This document shows, one piece after another, positions 1 to 10,649 of a stretch of 64,000 nucleotides of DNA. The stretch covers positions 24,658 through 88,657 of the forward strand of contig JAYMGJ010000006.1 in assembly GCA_037178675.1 (NCBI GenBank), given 5' to 3'. Below the pieces are notes generated by a model. The model was not told the DNA's origin and searched no databases. It saw only the letters and a list, made by a program, of their open reading frames with translations. The position numbers and the translations under genes were made by a program. The DNA comes from Scleroderma bovista. Its lineage: Eukaryota; Basidiomycota; Agaricomycetes; Boletales; Sclerodermataceae. Positions within the stretch are counted from its first letter, which is position 1; each line of letters opens with the position of its first letter.

Positions 1-388
1 CTGGGGGCGCTTGAATGACTTCTTGCAGATCTAGAAGGGGTGTGAGACAGCAAGCGAATATGCGACGAGGGGACATACTTCGCACACGTGAGGTTTCAGG
101 GGTGTGTGGACTGGATGAGTGGAATGGTGAGAACGGGGTACGGGAGAAGGGGATGCACTTGCCTCTGAGATGGCTCGTAATATGGTCGCGCTTGGCACAA
201 GACGTGTTGCAGTCTTTCCACCTGCAGGTGAGGCAGAGGTTATTGGTGCTCTTCCTGCCGATGTGGTCGTTGCAGAGGTGGTTGTAGAGCAGCTCGGGAT
301 CTGAGAACGAGGACGAGCAGTCCAGCCACTGGCAAGGAAACGACTCGCTGGCAGACGGAGGAGGGGAAGCAGACTCGGAGGAATGCAT
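1..388 (-). CDS. pacC: PacC/Rim101 pH-response zinc-finger transcription factor, 5' part
   Basis: This is the N-terminal, DNA-binding part of the alkaline-pH regulator PacC/Rim101; the gene runs off the left edge. Inferred exons are complement(<1..30, 79..110, 163..388). The ATG at 388 is the first in its frame after an upstream stop. After a Ser/Pro-rich start come C2H2 finger 1 (CQWLDC, later HLCNDH), finger 2 (CRWKDC, then [10 protein letters not shown]) and the start of finger 3 ([20 protein letters not shown]). This spacing and the KRDHITSH and LKPH linkers are characteristic of PacC. Intron 1 (111..162) has a GC donor in the context AGAG/GCAAGT. The next intron (31..78) is GT-AG. The C-terminal processing region lies outside the window. 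The family binds GCCARG sites, and a cluster of these sits directly upstream. Confidence 0.9.
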   Translation of the reverse strand, partial: MHSSESASPPPSASESFPCQWLDCSSSFSDPELLYNHLCNDHIGRKSTNNLCLTCRWKDCNTSCAKRDHITSHLRGKCIPFSRTPFSPFHSSSPHTPETSRVRSMSPRRIFACCLTPLLDLQEVIQAPP

Positions 389-439
389 GGGTGCGTATTC
401 GTTCTTGGAGGACTGGGCGGGTGTGTTTTAATAATCTCT

Positions 440-548
440 GCCAAGACACAGGTCAGCGCTTGGCGCTTGGCATCACGTGACCCAATCCTGTGGCCTGGCT
501 TGGCGTGCCTTGGCACTTGGCACCGCTGCTGACAAATCACCCGCCAAG
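440..548. promoter_or_regulatory. Cluster of seven PacC-type GCCAAG hexamers in the pacC / myosin light chain divergent promoter
   Basis: The 165 bp between the pacC start (388) and the light-chain start (554) hold seven perfect GCCAAG or CTTGGC hexamers. They lie at 440-445 (+), 459-464 (-), 466-471 (-), 499-504 (-), 509-514 (-), 516-521 (-) and 543-548 (+). GCCARG is the established PacC core site. An E-box-like TCACGTGA palindrome lies at 473-480, between the second and third groups of sites. Autoregulation of pacC is inferred; the sites themselves are seen directly. Confidence 0.8.
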
Positions 549-553
549 CCCTT

Positions 554-1231
554 ATGTCCAAATACCCCGACCACCTCTCGCCAGGCAGTCCCCGGCATCG
601 CACTACGCGACGACAAGTCTCGGGTGTGCTCTCGCTCTTCCAGGCCCAGCAGGTGCAGCAGTTCAAGGAGGCATTCCAGCTCATCGACCATGACAAGGAT
701 GGGTGGGTGACAGAGTCCGACCTTAAAGACATCTTTGGAAATCTCGGTCTGTCTTTCCATTACACGCGCATCCAGGTCTAACACGCGCCCAGGGATATCC
801 CCAACAAAGAAGATGCTCGACGATCTCCTTACAGCGCGTCCAGGTGGAACGGGGCCCCGCCCATTCGCCGTACAGGAGGACAGCGAGAAGGGGATCAACT
901 TCACCATGTTCCTCACCATGATGAGCGAACGTCTGTTCGAATTCGACACCGAAACCGAACTCAGAGAAGCATTCGAGTGCTTTGACGAAGGTGACACCGG
1001 ATCAGTCAAGGTAGACGAGATGCGTAAATGGATGAGCGAGGTTGGTGAGAGAATGGATCAGCACGAGGTACCCCCCTTTTGTCCGTCGCATCTCCCTCCA
1101 ACTCACTACCTTTCTCTTAGATCGACAAGTTCCTCAAAAGCTCGTTCTCAGACAGACAAGGCAACTTCAATTATCGGGAGTGGATAAAGGTGTTAAGTGT
1201 TAACGACGAAAGCGAAGCTCCTCAATCCTGA
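554..1231 (+). CDS. rlc1: Myosin II regulatory light chain (EF-hand)
   Basis: The product is a 192-residue EF-hand protein of the myosin regulatory light chain family, which binds the neck of myosin II and acts in the cytokinetic ring. Exons are 554..746, 793..1067 and 1121..1231. After a basic N-terminus (TTRRQVSG) comes EF-hand 1 with a good calcium loop (DHDKDGWVTESD), then the family-typical ISPTKKMLDDLL and INFTMFLTMMSERLFEFD segments. A second EF-hand (FDEGDTGSVKVDE) has a degenerate loop. Length and layout fit Rlc1. The gene is head-to-head with pacC, and the last PacC hexamer ends 5 bp before its ATG. Confidence 0.88.
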
Positions 1232-1333
1232 TCATCGTCTCATTTTTCTCGTTTTTACTACCAGATGTATGTACATCACATCGTAATCGTTTTATCATAC
1301 CCCAACAACATCCCCCGAAAGTGTCCCGAAAAT

Positions 1334-2698
1334 TCAGATCCATTGCCCTTTGATGGGTTCCGCTGGGAATTTATCCTTCTCGAACCCAAGCTCCTTAAAT
1401 ATATCCTCCGTAGGTTCTTGCGACTCCCTCTGGCTGACTTCCTTCAGGACTGCATACGACATTTCATCAGTGCCATATGTACATCATGAGACCACTCCAA
1501 CTGACCTTCTCCCCTTCTCTCGCCCAGACTTTGGTCAACGCCTTCTACCCCTGAGCGTGCTGCAATGAGTAACAGCTCTGCTCCTGCATAGTCCAACAAC
1601 TCGATACAACTGCATGGCGCAAAGCGCAGGCCGTACGATCTTCCCTTTGTGTTCTTCTCATATACATGCTTCATAATCCCCTCCGGATACTTGGCGCGTT
1701 TCCAAGCTGGAAGTTGAATCCGTTGGCCAAATGAGCTGGGCTCTGCTTCAGGATTTTTCACTTGAACCACAAACGACGATGCTGTGTGAATGCCAAGCTC
1801 TTCCTGCACTTCCCCCGCCGCAGACGGGTGCGAAAGATGATACGCCAAATGTGTCTCATTTCTAGACGGCGTTTTTCCACGGCTGTTCACGATGCCATAG
1901 ACACCTCTCCCCGCGAGACGAACGGGACCTTGGTGACGTTCGCCTGTTCCGCTCTGTCGGTGCGGTGCGCAGTCAGGTGAAACCAGGTACGTACCTCGTG
2001 TTTTGGTCTGATACGAATGCTCCTCGAATCCTTGCTCGAGACTATGGAGGTCATCGCCGATAGCAGTGACAGATGCCCAGAATACTTCCTTCCCGTGGTG
2101 TCCCTCAGGGTCGGGTAGACGTTTCTTGCCAATAGTGATAAGCCGGAAATGTTTTTTGGGCTTGTTCTTTGTCTCGGCGCCAGGCGCAACATCTGCACCT
2201 GCGGGGATAAGCTCCAACTCGTCTCTGTCAACTTGATCACTTGAGTCCCGTGTTTCGTCCACAGTGTGAATGCTGAATTCAGGGGGACGAGGCACAAGAA
2301 GCATGTGGAAGTTCCCGACATCATCAATGTCGTGGACCTCTTCATGTTGAACCTTGGGCCGATAGAAGAAGTATACATGGCCTCGCTCGATGACGCCTGG
2401 ATTGTAGGTAAAATGTTAGTGATAGGGTCATCACTGATTAAACGTGTTGGGAACCTTCATGGAACGAATACAATTGTGCTTCCTCCTGTTCCGTCTTGGC
2501 CTTCTTGGCAGGGAGCTCCTCTATTTCTCTCTCCTCAGCCTTGGGCTCAACAACCTGTTCAGTATCTTGCTTCTTGCTTGCCTCCCGTTTTTTGCCTACG
2601 CCTCTCCGTTCTTTCTGGCTCCCTCGCGATCTGGCCGGTTTCTTCTTCTGTGAGTTGGCTGTGCGTGTTCGCCCTCCGCTCCGTGTCTGCACTGGCAT
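1334..2698 (-). CDS. Conserved fungal protein of unknown function, basic nuclear-like N-terminus
   Basis: Exons complement(1334..1449, 1506..1943, 1995..2396, 2455..2698) give 399 residues. The first 80 residues are Lys/Arg/Glu-rich and low-complexity (TRSGGRTRTANSQKKK), resembling a nuclear-localised tail. The rest is a folded-looking domain: ERGHVYFFYRPKV, FRLITIGKKRLPDPEGHHGK, RLAGRGVYGIVN, ETHLAYHLSHP, VQEELGIHTASSFVVQVKNP and LLIAARSGVEGVDQSLGE. The C-terminal exon (ending FPAEPIKGQW) lies beyond the apparent stop of the long frame and is recovered by a GT-AG intron at 1450..1505. I recognise the pattern as widely conserved in Agaricomycetes but cannot assign a function; some genomes label relatives as transcription factors without clear support. 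Confidence 0.75.
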
Positions 2699-3317
2699 CG
2701 TTAATCCGACTGTGGAGAACTGGTGGCAATGTCCCAACGAGTGTGTGACGTCATGTGTGCGTCCCCCCCATGGGTTTATAAAACCAGAACAAAGCTTGTT
2801 TACGTTCACGCCCATACACTGACCTCCTTTGGACGTGCCAATGATCATGACCAGACCATTCACTTTGTTGATAGCTGGTACACTTGTCTTCGAACTACGG
2901 CTTTTTCCACAGCGGAGCTTTGTTACAGGCGTCGAAAAAAGCGTCTACAATTTCCACGCGCAGTGACCTTGTAAACAACTTGGTGATCTGCAGGGTTAGA
3001 CCTGCTATCCCTCAAGGACAGATTCCACTTTGTTTCCATTCAAATAATGTACACTGGCCGTCCTCTGGGCACAGACTGTCAGAATATATGGCCGCTACGT
3101 GGCAAACTTACAAGACTGATTACATTTATTAGTTTTGATATATTAGCCCTACCTACAAGATAAATAGTTCGTAGTCGTACTGTGTATATTCATCGCGTTT
3201 GCAGAACCACGATAGTCTCTGGCTTGAATGCCGTGATGTTGACCCCTTATGATCCCCGGATTACGTGACTTCCATAAATGTATGCCGTCGCTGGGTCTAT
3301 CTCGCCCACTCAACATC
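2699..3317. other. Intergenic, no gene recognised
   Basis: This is the divergent promoter region between the conserved nuclear-like protein (-) and the Lsb5-type gene (+). Only short overlapping ORFs without recognisable domains occur. I see no tRNA, repeat or transposon remnant. Confidence 0.5.
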
Positions 3318-5092
3318 ATGTCCATATCTGTGCTCAAGTCTGCGTTCAACAGAGAAAAACCGCTTGTATGTGTTCTCAATCCATGCACACGATTTCGCTA
3401 CTTGATGGCCACAACCCTAGTCCTCGATCACAAATTTGGTCGAGATCGCTACTTCGCCGACCCAAGCAGAGGAATCATATGACAAGTGAGCCCCGGGTCC
3501 CCCGGTGTACTCCCATTCCAACTTACGCTCACGACCTTGCTAGTCTTCCGGAACTCGTTCATTCGATCATCTTGCAAGGCACAGGGTGAGCACCCGCTCC
3601 CCCCCCCACCTCTGGCGCTCGCTTATTGATATAACACTTGTGCAGGCCAGCCGAGGCGTCTAGAGCACTACGAAAGAAGATCAAGCATGGAAACTCGCAC
3701 CAGCAGTACAGGGCTCTGTTCGTGCGTTCTCGTGACTTTTTGGCTAAGGCAAACAGCCCGCACTGAGTACATGTCCAAAACACTATAATAGATCCTTAAA
3801 GCACTGATGGAGAATACCCCGGAGCTTAAAAGTAAACCGCTCTTTCCACCCAAATCCATCGCACAGCCTACTGACCCATTGTGGCAGAGAGATACATAGA
3901 TGACCAGCTGATCGACGCTTTAAAGCACGTGGCCTCCGATCCCAGCACAGAGAGCAAAGTCAGGAAGATCCTCAATGCTATAGCCGCATCCTGGAATACC
4001 GAGTTCAAGGGTGACCCTTCTATCGCTGACCTCTACAGAGAGTGCAGGGCAGCCAATCGCAGATCCCAAGGTCCTTGTAGTAACAGTGCGGATGTTGACA
4101 AGATGTTGCAGGCTGCTGGGTTGTACTCTGATTCAGCGGAGCAGAAGCGGAGGGAGAAGGACGAAAAGGAAGCGGCGAGGCGCAAATTGAAGCGGGATAA
4201 GGCAGAGGCGAAGCGCAGGGCGGAGGAAGAAGCACGGAGGTCTAAGGGCCGTTCTCGAAGACCCTTTAACTTTGAGGCGGTAGGGGGGTCGGGCAGTGGA
4301 AGCAGCGCATATACTCACGTTCGTTGCAGGACAGACCACAGATCGTGACATCGATAGCGAATGCTAGTCAGGCGAGTTACAACCTCATCAACGCCATGAA
4401 GCTCGTCAATCCAGAGAAGGAGAAGGTCGAAACCAACGAGCACGTGAAAGAGTGCCTCGAAAGGGCAAAGGCAGCAGGCAAGACTATTGTGCGCTATATC
4501 CAGGTATAACTCGATCTATAACTTTGTGTGATTTCGTTTTTGACCATCCCTCTAGCAAGTAGAGAACGAAGAAATGATAGGGACTCTTATCGCCACGAAC
4601 GAGCAAGTTATTGCCGCGATCCAGATGTATGAAGCTGTTCGTCATTTGAGAGTTTCCGTCGCGATCCGTACCCTAACAACTCCCGAACAGCTTGTAGCAG
4701 CACCAACGCCCGACCCCACCATTGAGATACAATCAGGGCTAACCGCAGTAACACTCTCCCCAGATGAGCTCCAGGACCAGCCGCGGCCCGCGGAGGAAGA
4801 TGATAGGCTCGGTAATGCGGGAGAATATGCACATCCCGATCTCCAGGACCTTTCGTTTGGTCCATTGGGACAGGAACAAGGAGCCCTGCCGCCCCCCATG
4901 AAGCCATCTGCTCGGCGTGCTTCGTTTTCCGACGATGACTGGGACCACGTCGGTCGGTGTATACTTTCGGACTTGAGCGATTATGAGGAGGAAGAACAAC
5001 CACATGATCACCCAGGGCCGAGCACGAGCACTCACAAAGAGAAGATGCTGGTACATACAGAAGATCCATTTGCAGATCCATTCGCAGATTGA
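3318..5092 (+). CDS. lsb5: Lsb5-type VHS/GAT endocytic adaptor
   Basis: This is an actin/endocytosis adaptor of the Lsb5 type. Eight exons (3318..3365, 3421..3485, 3544..3585, 3646..3721, 3792..3831, 3888..4279, 4330..4503, 4556..5092) encode 457 residues. The VHS domain is pieced together from five small exons: SSITNLVEIATSPTQAEESY, NLPELVHSIILQGTG, EASRALRKKIKHGN, QYRALFILKALMENTPELK and IDDQLIDALKHVASD. A Lys/Arg/Glu-rich helix (about residues 170-210) precedes a GAT domain (PQIVTSIANASQASYN to RYIQQVENEEMIGTLIATNE). The acidic tail carries FSDDDWDHVG and ends in two consecutive DPFAD units, which look like DPF-type clathrin/AP-2 adaptor motifs. An extra intron near 4640-4690 cannot be excluded. 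Confidence 0.85.
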
Positions 5093-5331
5093 TGATTTAT
5101 TCCCGTTACCACTGTGCATTTCCCACTTGCCGTAATAAACCGCGACACCTGAGATATCCTGTCTGAAATCCCCTAGGGAGTGCAAATCGAATTGAAAGTA
5201 GAGGTACAAATTACAATACGGTACATATTAGTGGGCGAGGAGAAACTATATTTTACAACAGGGGGGTCCATAGATGATATGAAAGTCCAGGAGAGAGAAA
5301 CTAGCGATGGGTTACATTGCAAAGGAGGGGA

Positions 5332-6591
5332 TCAACCGCTCTCCATGTTGTTGTCGATTTCGTTGCCTTGCTCTGCAGCAGTGGATGATGATCCACTCAT
5401 GGGCGCCTGAGAGTGGGGCTCCGGGCCGTGAGGTTGTTGGGCTTGGTGCTGCTGCATCTGACAAGGGGTATGGATTCCAGGGGCAAGACCAACGCCGCCT
5501 CCTACGACATTGACGGGGCTCTCGATGTACAACCGGAGAAGCACGCTCTCGAGTGCAGCAACACTAGCGCCGGGATATTCGTATGTCCGTGCGTGGCCGC
5601 GGATCGTGTTGAAGAGCACGCTCATGCGTTCCCAGGCATCTTGCTGTGCGGAGGGCCCTTGTGGGGGAGTTGCAAGGATCGGTGGTGCCGGGTAAGTGAT
5701 TCCCGGGGGTGGAGCATAGTGTGAGAAGGGGTGTGGAGGGTTGGTCAGGGCACATGGTGGGAAGCCAGGCATGGGTGGCTGTTGTGGTGCTTGCGGTGGC
5801 GGCGGCGCAGGCACAGCAGGGGAGGCGACAGGGTTGGTGGAGGGTGAAGGATCGGACGCCGAGGAGGGAGGGACCTGGGAGTGACGTTTATTCTTTGCCT
5901 TATCAGCCTCGACGGCTGCTCGTCTGCCACGCCGAGTAAATGGCAAGTTGGCGAGTCCAATGGGATGAGAATGTTCAGAGATGTCTAGGGGTGCATTGAG
6001 AACGGAGCTGCACAGATGGAGGGGTGGGTTTACTGACAGCATACACGGACTTCCTCGGTGTCATAATAGGTCTTGTAACTGATGGATGCTTGGCACCCCT
6101 GTCCTTCGAGCTTCGAAGCGATAAGGGTCATCGACGAGTGCGGCGGAGCGAAAGGTGCTCACTTTTCTACTGGGGACCTTTCTGACGCGCTCTGGATGTT
6201 TCTTTACATACTTCTTTCGACCGCTGCGCGAGTGGCGGGCACATACGAGCTTGGTGTGATCTTTGAAGCGGGGGGGGATCGCTTTGCTGCCATGAGTGTC
6301 GCCCTTTACGAACTCGACCATCTGCGCCTCCTCTTCGCGTGCTCGCCATTCCTGAAAGGCGTCGAGGGACGGGAACACGAGCGTGTACCCATCGTCGCTG
6401 TCTCCTGATCCATACGGTGGACGAGAAGAGGACGGCTTGGTGATGGAGGGCGGAGTGACGATGGTCGTTGTTGTGGCCGAGGCGGCGGTCGAGTGTGGAT
6501 TTTGCGAGAACTGGGAGTGTCCGTGCTGCAAATGTGGAGGCAAAGGTTGGGACATGGCCAGTGTACCCAGCCTGAAATGCTGGAAACTCAT
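5332..6591 (-). CDS. FAR1-type zinc-finger domain protein
   Basis: Exons complement(5332..5984, 6038..6110, 6163..6591) give 384 residues. The central region reads FPSLDAFQEWRAREEE, then LVCARH, GQGCQASISYKTYYD and ISEHSHPIGLANLPF. This forms a C-x32-C-x22-H-x-H arrangement as in the FAR1 DNA-binding domain (a WRKY/GCM1-like fold shared with Mutator-type transposases). No transposase domain follows. Instead there is a Pro/Gln-rich C-terminus, an arrangement more like a host transcription factor than a mobile element. The 6037 donor (GTCAGT) is preferred over the nearer GTATGC because only it restores the frame. ATGs at 6591 and 6555 are both plausible starts. The gene is head-to-head with Utp11, with 81 bp between the chosen starts. 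Confidence 0.75.
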
Positions 6592-6672
6592 ACTTTTTCG
6601 TCGTGAAATCGGAACAAAAAATCGGGCCAAAAACATGCAACGGTCACACCGTCGCAGTCACGGTCACACACC

Positions 6673-7795
6673 ATGACACTCGTCCATCGACCAGCACACA
6701 AGGAGCGGTCCCAGCTCTCTCATCGAGCACGCCTAGGCCCGCTCGAGAAGCACAAGGACTATGTCTTACGTGCACGCGACTACCATGCAAAGAAGGACCG
6801 CCTCAACCGTCTCCAGTCGAAGGCTGCCGACAGAAACAAGGATGAGTTCTACTTTGCAATGAACAAGGAGAGGACCGTCGGGGGCGTCCATGTCCAGGAC
6901 AGGGGAAACACGGCCATGCCCATAGATATGGTAAAACTACTGAAAACACAGGACGAGGGATACATACGAACCATGAGAAATCTTGGGCTCAAGGTTCGCG
7001 TCCTCCTCTCCCGTCCCCCCGTAGCCACGTGTTCACTCGCGTAATAGAAAATAGACAAGATCAAAAACCAGCTGACTGCGTTGGCCAACCTGGTACCCTT
7101 TTCAGATGCAGATGACGTGCCCTTGGATGAATCAGAGCTGGAGACATTGCGCGCGGCGGGGATACTTCCCTCTCAGTCCAAGTTCAAGGGAGAGCGCAAC
7201 CAGGGAGCCTCCCCGCGACATATCGTATTTGCAGAGGATGAGGCGGATGGTATGTCTGGTGCCTTTGAGACCATTGCTTGCCATTACACGCACACCAGTA
7301 CAGAGACTCTTGGAGAGCCAACGCACAGCCAGTGCAGCCGAAGCTGCCGCATCGCCAGATCAAGAGGACCTTGGTTGGAAGACTGTCGGTTCGATCAAAT
7401 CCCGACGCCGGCGCAAGCGTAACCAGGCGACCGAAGACACTGGCAATGGTCTCACTGAAGAAGAGGCCCAAGAGAACATTGTACGAGATTTGTTTATTTC
7501 AGTTATATGTCAACTAAAATGTCGTCTGCAGAAACACCGCGGTCACCTCCTAAAGGAGCTTGCTGCTCGGATGGCGAGAGATACACAGTTGCTGTACGCC
7601 CTACGCGAGCTAGAACTGCAACGACAACTGGTCGGGAAAGGCGGTCGAAGAAAAGTACGCGGTGTAGAGGAAATAGATGCCGATAAGGATGGAGATGACA
7701 GCAACGACGAGCAGAGAGAGACGCCAAAACAGAAACGTGGGGATAAGACATACAAACCTCGCATATACAAGTGGCGTATAGAGAGAAAGCGTTGA
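6673..7795 (+). CDS. utp11: Utp11, U3 snoRNP / SSU processome component
   Basis: Exons 6673..6993, 7048..7249, 7299..7480 and 7532..7795 give 322 residues. The N-terminus is strongly Utp11-like: KERSQLSHRARLGPLEKHKD, YVLRARDYHAKKDRLNRL, AADRNKDEFYFAMNKERT and VKLLKTQDEGYIRTMRN. The C-terminus (LLKELAARMARD, then ending KTYKPRIYKWRIERKR) also matches the family. Utp11 works in the nucleolus in 18S rRNA processing. Intron 3 (7481..7531) is 51 bp, in frame and stop-free, so retention would add 17 residues. Confidence 0.92.
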
Positions 7796-7939
7796 AGTAT
7801 ACACCTCTTGTTCAGCCTTGAAACTTTTAAATTGACTAGATTCCATCAGATGCTAATTATAAAACAGATCGCTTGAGATGTGTAAGTACGATTATCCGGA
7901 CACTAATGTCCCAAAATCATCTTTTGTAACAAGACGATA

Positions 7940-9364
7940 TTACCAAAATATGTGGCCAATACCGAAAATAGCACCAGATATGGCCATCCCCATAGGTCCT
8001 GGGCTAAGACTGCTGGAACCCGAGGTAGATGGCGATGATCCATTCTGAGGTAAGGGTGTCGGAATGGGTGTGGCAGGGCTATAAGAGATACCATTGGCGG
8101 TAGCAGCGACTTCGAACACGGAGCCTCCACCATACTCATAGAACTGGGACGCCAGGTTAAGCACATATATGAAGGCAAGATAGGACCACGACCCACATCT
8201 ACGAGGAGGAAATTTGGATTCCTTCCATGCTGATTGGCACACAGTTGAAACTGAGCACCGAGGGAATTAGGCCCAGAGACGGCATTGGTCTGATTGGCGC
8301 TGCTTGGATCGGGTGCAGGCTGACCCAAGACTATAACGTCCAGAAAGTGGTTGATGAGATACATTTGTGTGGATGGGTCACCATTGGTACGATTCACTTG
8401 GCAGTCAAACGTGGTGGTAACATCGTAGGCGGTCTCCCAGATATTGGTGAACTCTGACCAAGGGGATGGATTATATTTCAGTCCTTTAGCAGACGTTCAA
8501 CGTACCGTCGATGATGTAAGGAACAACGGTCAAGTCAGCATTTGCATCCATGAAGGTGATGAGGCGTTTTCCAGAGTCGATGAGGGAGCCCAAAGTGGGC
8601 CACTGACTGGCAGGCACGGCTGCAAAAGTGGGTGCGTACGACATGGCATCGAGTCCGACAGACTTGTAAACGGCCCCGTAGTCAGAGGGGGAGAAGTTAT
8701 CAGAGTTGACGATGAGGATTGAAAGTACTAAGGGTAAAAGGTGTGTAGGCCCCTTGTCTGTTTCCGTCGCAACAAGGCTCACCTTCGTTAGGGTTTGCAT
8801 CTAACCAAGATTTCACTATGCAAACGTAATATTAGGCCTGAGGCAATCCAACGATGGACGTACACCACCTGTTGTGAGGTACGTGGCAAAAGGGCCCCCG
8901 TTGTACAGTGCCTATAAAATGGTGAGTCTTAGCAACCACAGCCATGTGGCGCGTTTGACTGACACAGGACGTGTGACAAAGCTGGATGGTGCCACTCTGG
9001 TTGTGGGTCTGTACTTGGAGCATCCTGATGCCATCTTTCAGTTGCTGGGTAACTAATGTTGCGTGGTATGGTCAGTGTCCATATTGGGCGGAGCATAGAA
9101 GGTCGAGCGCACTGTTGTAGTCCTGGTTGGCGGCCACTGAATCAACGCTCAGTACGGCCCTCGGAGAGCAACTTAGAGGAGAGACTGACAGTTGTTGACG
9201 CCGACGGCGTAGGAGTTGTGGGTACCGACAAAGGTGACGTTTCCGAACGACCTGGTGCATAAATCTGGGCTACCATTGCAGACCGTTGCCCTGCGAGATG
9301 GGGAAGCCGCGACAAGTGCGAGCGGCAGAAGAGTCAGAGCGACCAGCGCCGACGAGAAAAGCAT
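7940..9364 (-). CDS. Secreted, probably GPI-anchored PI-PLC X-domain protein
   Basis: Eight exons (complement 7940..8143, 8197..8453, 8506..8727, 8783..8815, 8869..8911, 8964..9052, 9113..9136, 9190..9364) give 348 residues. A signal peptide (LVALTLLPLALVAASPS) is followed by an X-domain-like barrel: VTFVGTHNSYAVG with the first catalytic-type His, ITQQLKDGIRMLQVQTHNQS, LCHTSC with the second, and later LITFMDANADL. The Ser/Pro-rich tail ends in a hydrophobic stretch (GMAISGAIFGIGHIFW) suited to GPI attachment. Relatives are the PLC-like phosphodiesterases of fungi; calcium-binding acidic residues typical of eukaryotic PLC are not evident, so substrate is unknown. Exon 9113..9136 is a 24-nt microexon. 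Confidence 0.88.
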
Positions 9365-9509
9365 GATGGAGGGAATGGGATGGTGGGTGTGGAAGAAAGA
9401 AAAGGAATGCTGTGGCCCTTGAAATGATAGGCGAGTTGTTAGATCGACAGCGGAACCCCTGGGCAGGGGCCCGGTCTCTTGTGTGCGGGCCACCCCCGGA
9501 GGTCCCAAC

Positions 9510-9615
9510 GGCGAGATGGCCGAGCGGTCTAAGGCGCCAGACTAAGGACCTGGTCATCGGATGACCACAGGGTATCTGGTCCGAAAGGGCGTGGGTTCGA
9601 ATCCCACTCTCGTCA
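9510..9615 (+). tRNA. tRNA-Leu(AAG) with 26-nt intron
   Basis: The acceptor stem pairs 9510-9516 with 9608-9614 (one G-T pair). The A box (TGGCCGAGCGG) and B box (GGTTCGAATCC) are intact. The anticodon stem is CCAGA (9537-9541) with TCTGG (9575-9579). The loop reads C-T-AAG-G, with an intron at 9548..9573 just 3' of position 37. The long variable arm is typical of tRNA-Leu. A T6 run at 9619-9624 is a Pol III terminator. Confidence 0.92.
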
Positions 9616-9708
9616 CACTTTTTTGTTGCATAAATAACATAACCAAGAATACAATTAGCTAGAGCAACAAGTGTAGTAGGTTAGACAGACAGCGCCAAAC
9701 TAAATGGA

Positions 9709-10474
9709 CTATGACAGTGTTTCCGTGATGCTAAAATGTACATGATCGCCCTCCCCCAGGGTGAGCCGAACCGGCAGCCTCGGATCTATGCGCACAGGAG
9801 CACTTGTGCCCACGAAGAAATCGCCCCGACTGAAGTTGCGCGTGATGGCAGCGGCCTCTTCTTCTGTCAGGTTGCGAGGCCGCTTGTTTGAACGGAACGT
9901 GGATGTGGATGCACCAGTAAACGTGCCGTTGTAGTCGTAGTACTGGTGCTGGCTGAGGGTCGGTGCGCCGTGCACGTACCCTATTGCAGCCTGGGCAAAG
10001 GTCGACACACCTGGTGCTGCGACGGGGATCACGGAGAGGGTGCATGATAGCAAGAGTGAACGCACTGTGCGACTGGTTGTGGTCCGAGTCGGGATCGGGG
10101 TAGGCACACGTCCCGCCAATGCCCCTTTTCAAACAGCTCTAGTGGTGAGAGGTGAGACGCAGTCGTCGTGCGGGGAGAGCGCACAGCGCACCTGGCACGG
10201 GAGAACCTCGCTGCATCTCGTCTTCCCCGCATGACACGCAGTGCACGCACGTCTGACAGAGGGTGCCTTGGCTAAAGGCCCCGTCGTTATTTGGCAGCAC
10301 CGCGATCGCAGACAGGAGCTCACCTTTGCGGGCGGCACCCTCGACGGCCCCGGTGCCGTTCTGCGGCTGCTGCTGCTGGGCGTCGGAAGGGTGTGGGAGC
10401 TGGTGCAGCTGCTGCTGGTCCATAGCCGACGCCGTGTCCTGCGCCGGGGTAGATGCCTCACTGAGAGCCGACAT
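9709..10474 (-). CDS. Compact Zn(II)2Cys6 transcription factor
   Basis: Four small exons, complement(9709..9980, 10066..10138, 10192..10271, 10324..10474), give 191 residues. Exon 1 is Gln-rich (MDQQQLHQLPHPSDAQQQQP). Exons 2 and 3 together form a complete fungal binuclear zinc cluster: ACTACHAGKTRCSEVLPC from exon 2 and QSCLKRGIGGTCAYPD across the junction, with C-x2-C-x6-C-x5-C-x2-C-x7-C spacing. The intron interrupts the cluster between Cys4 and Cys5. Exon 4 (YVHGAPTLSQHQYYDYNGTF, NLTEEEAAAITRNFSRG) is of unknown function. The exon 3/4 junction (9981..10065) is the least certain. The gene is divergent from the bHLH gene, with 175 bp between the starts. Confidence 0.7.
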
Positions 10475-10523
10475 GGGAGTTTGCGGAGCGGGGGGGTGCC
10501 GACGCAGCTCGGTCCCCCTGGCG

Positions 10524-10531
10524 TATATAAG
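10524..10531 (+). promoter_or_regulatory. TATA box of the bHLH gene
   Basis: TATATAAG lies 119 bp upstream of the bHLH ATG, inside the divergent promoter shared with the Zn2Cys6 gene. Confidence 0.6.
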
Positions 10532-10649
10532 TAATTCACCGGAGCACCCCCCCCGTTTGTCCTTGTTTGCACCTCCGCAGTCCCCCCCAAAAACGGAAGC
10601 CGCCCCGGCCCATGCCACCTCCCCGAGTGAGCCGTCTCCGCCAACGACC

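Noticed and set aside
31..732. A 233-residue minus-strand ORF overlapping pacC and the light-chain gene
   Set aside because: It is antisense to the EF-hand exon and reads through pacC introns and the promoter in a mixed frame; the spliced pacC exons explain the only conserved part.
842..873. Possible 32-bp intron in the myosin light chain
   Set aside because: It is below the usual minimum of introns here and the frame reads through without loss.
9709..10119. Single-exon membrane-like protein in the frame of the last Zn2Cys6 exon
   Set aside because: It has no ATG and an upstream in-frame stop; joining it to the zinc-cluster exons gives a coherent gene.
10263..10649. N-terminal extension of the bHLH protein
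   Set aside because: It would overlap the TATA box and antisense coding exons; composition is not protein-like until 10650.
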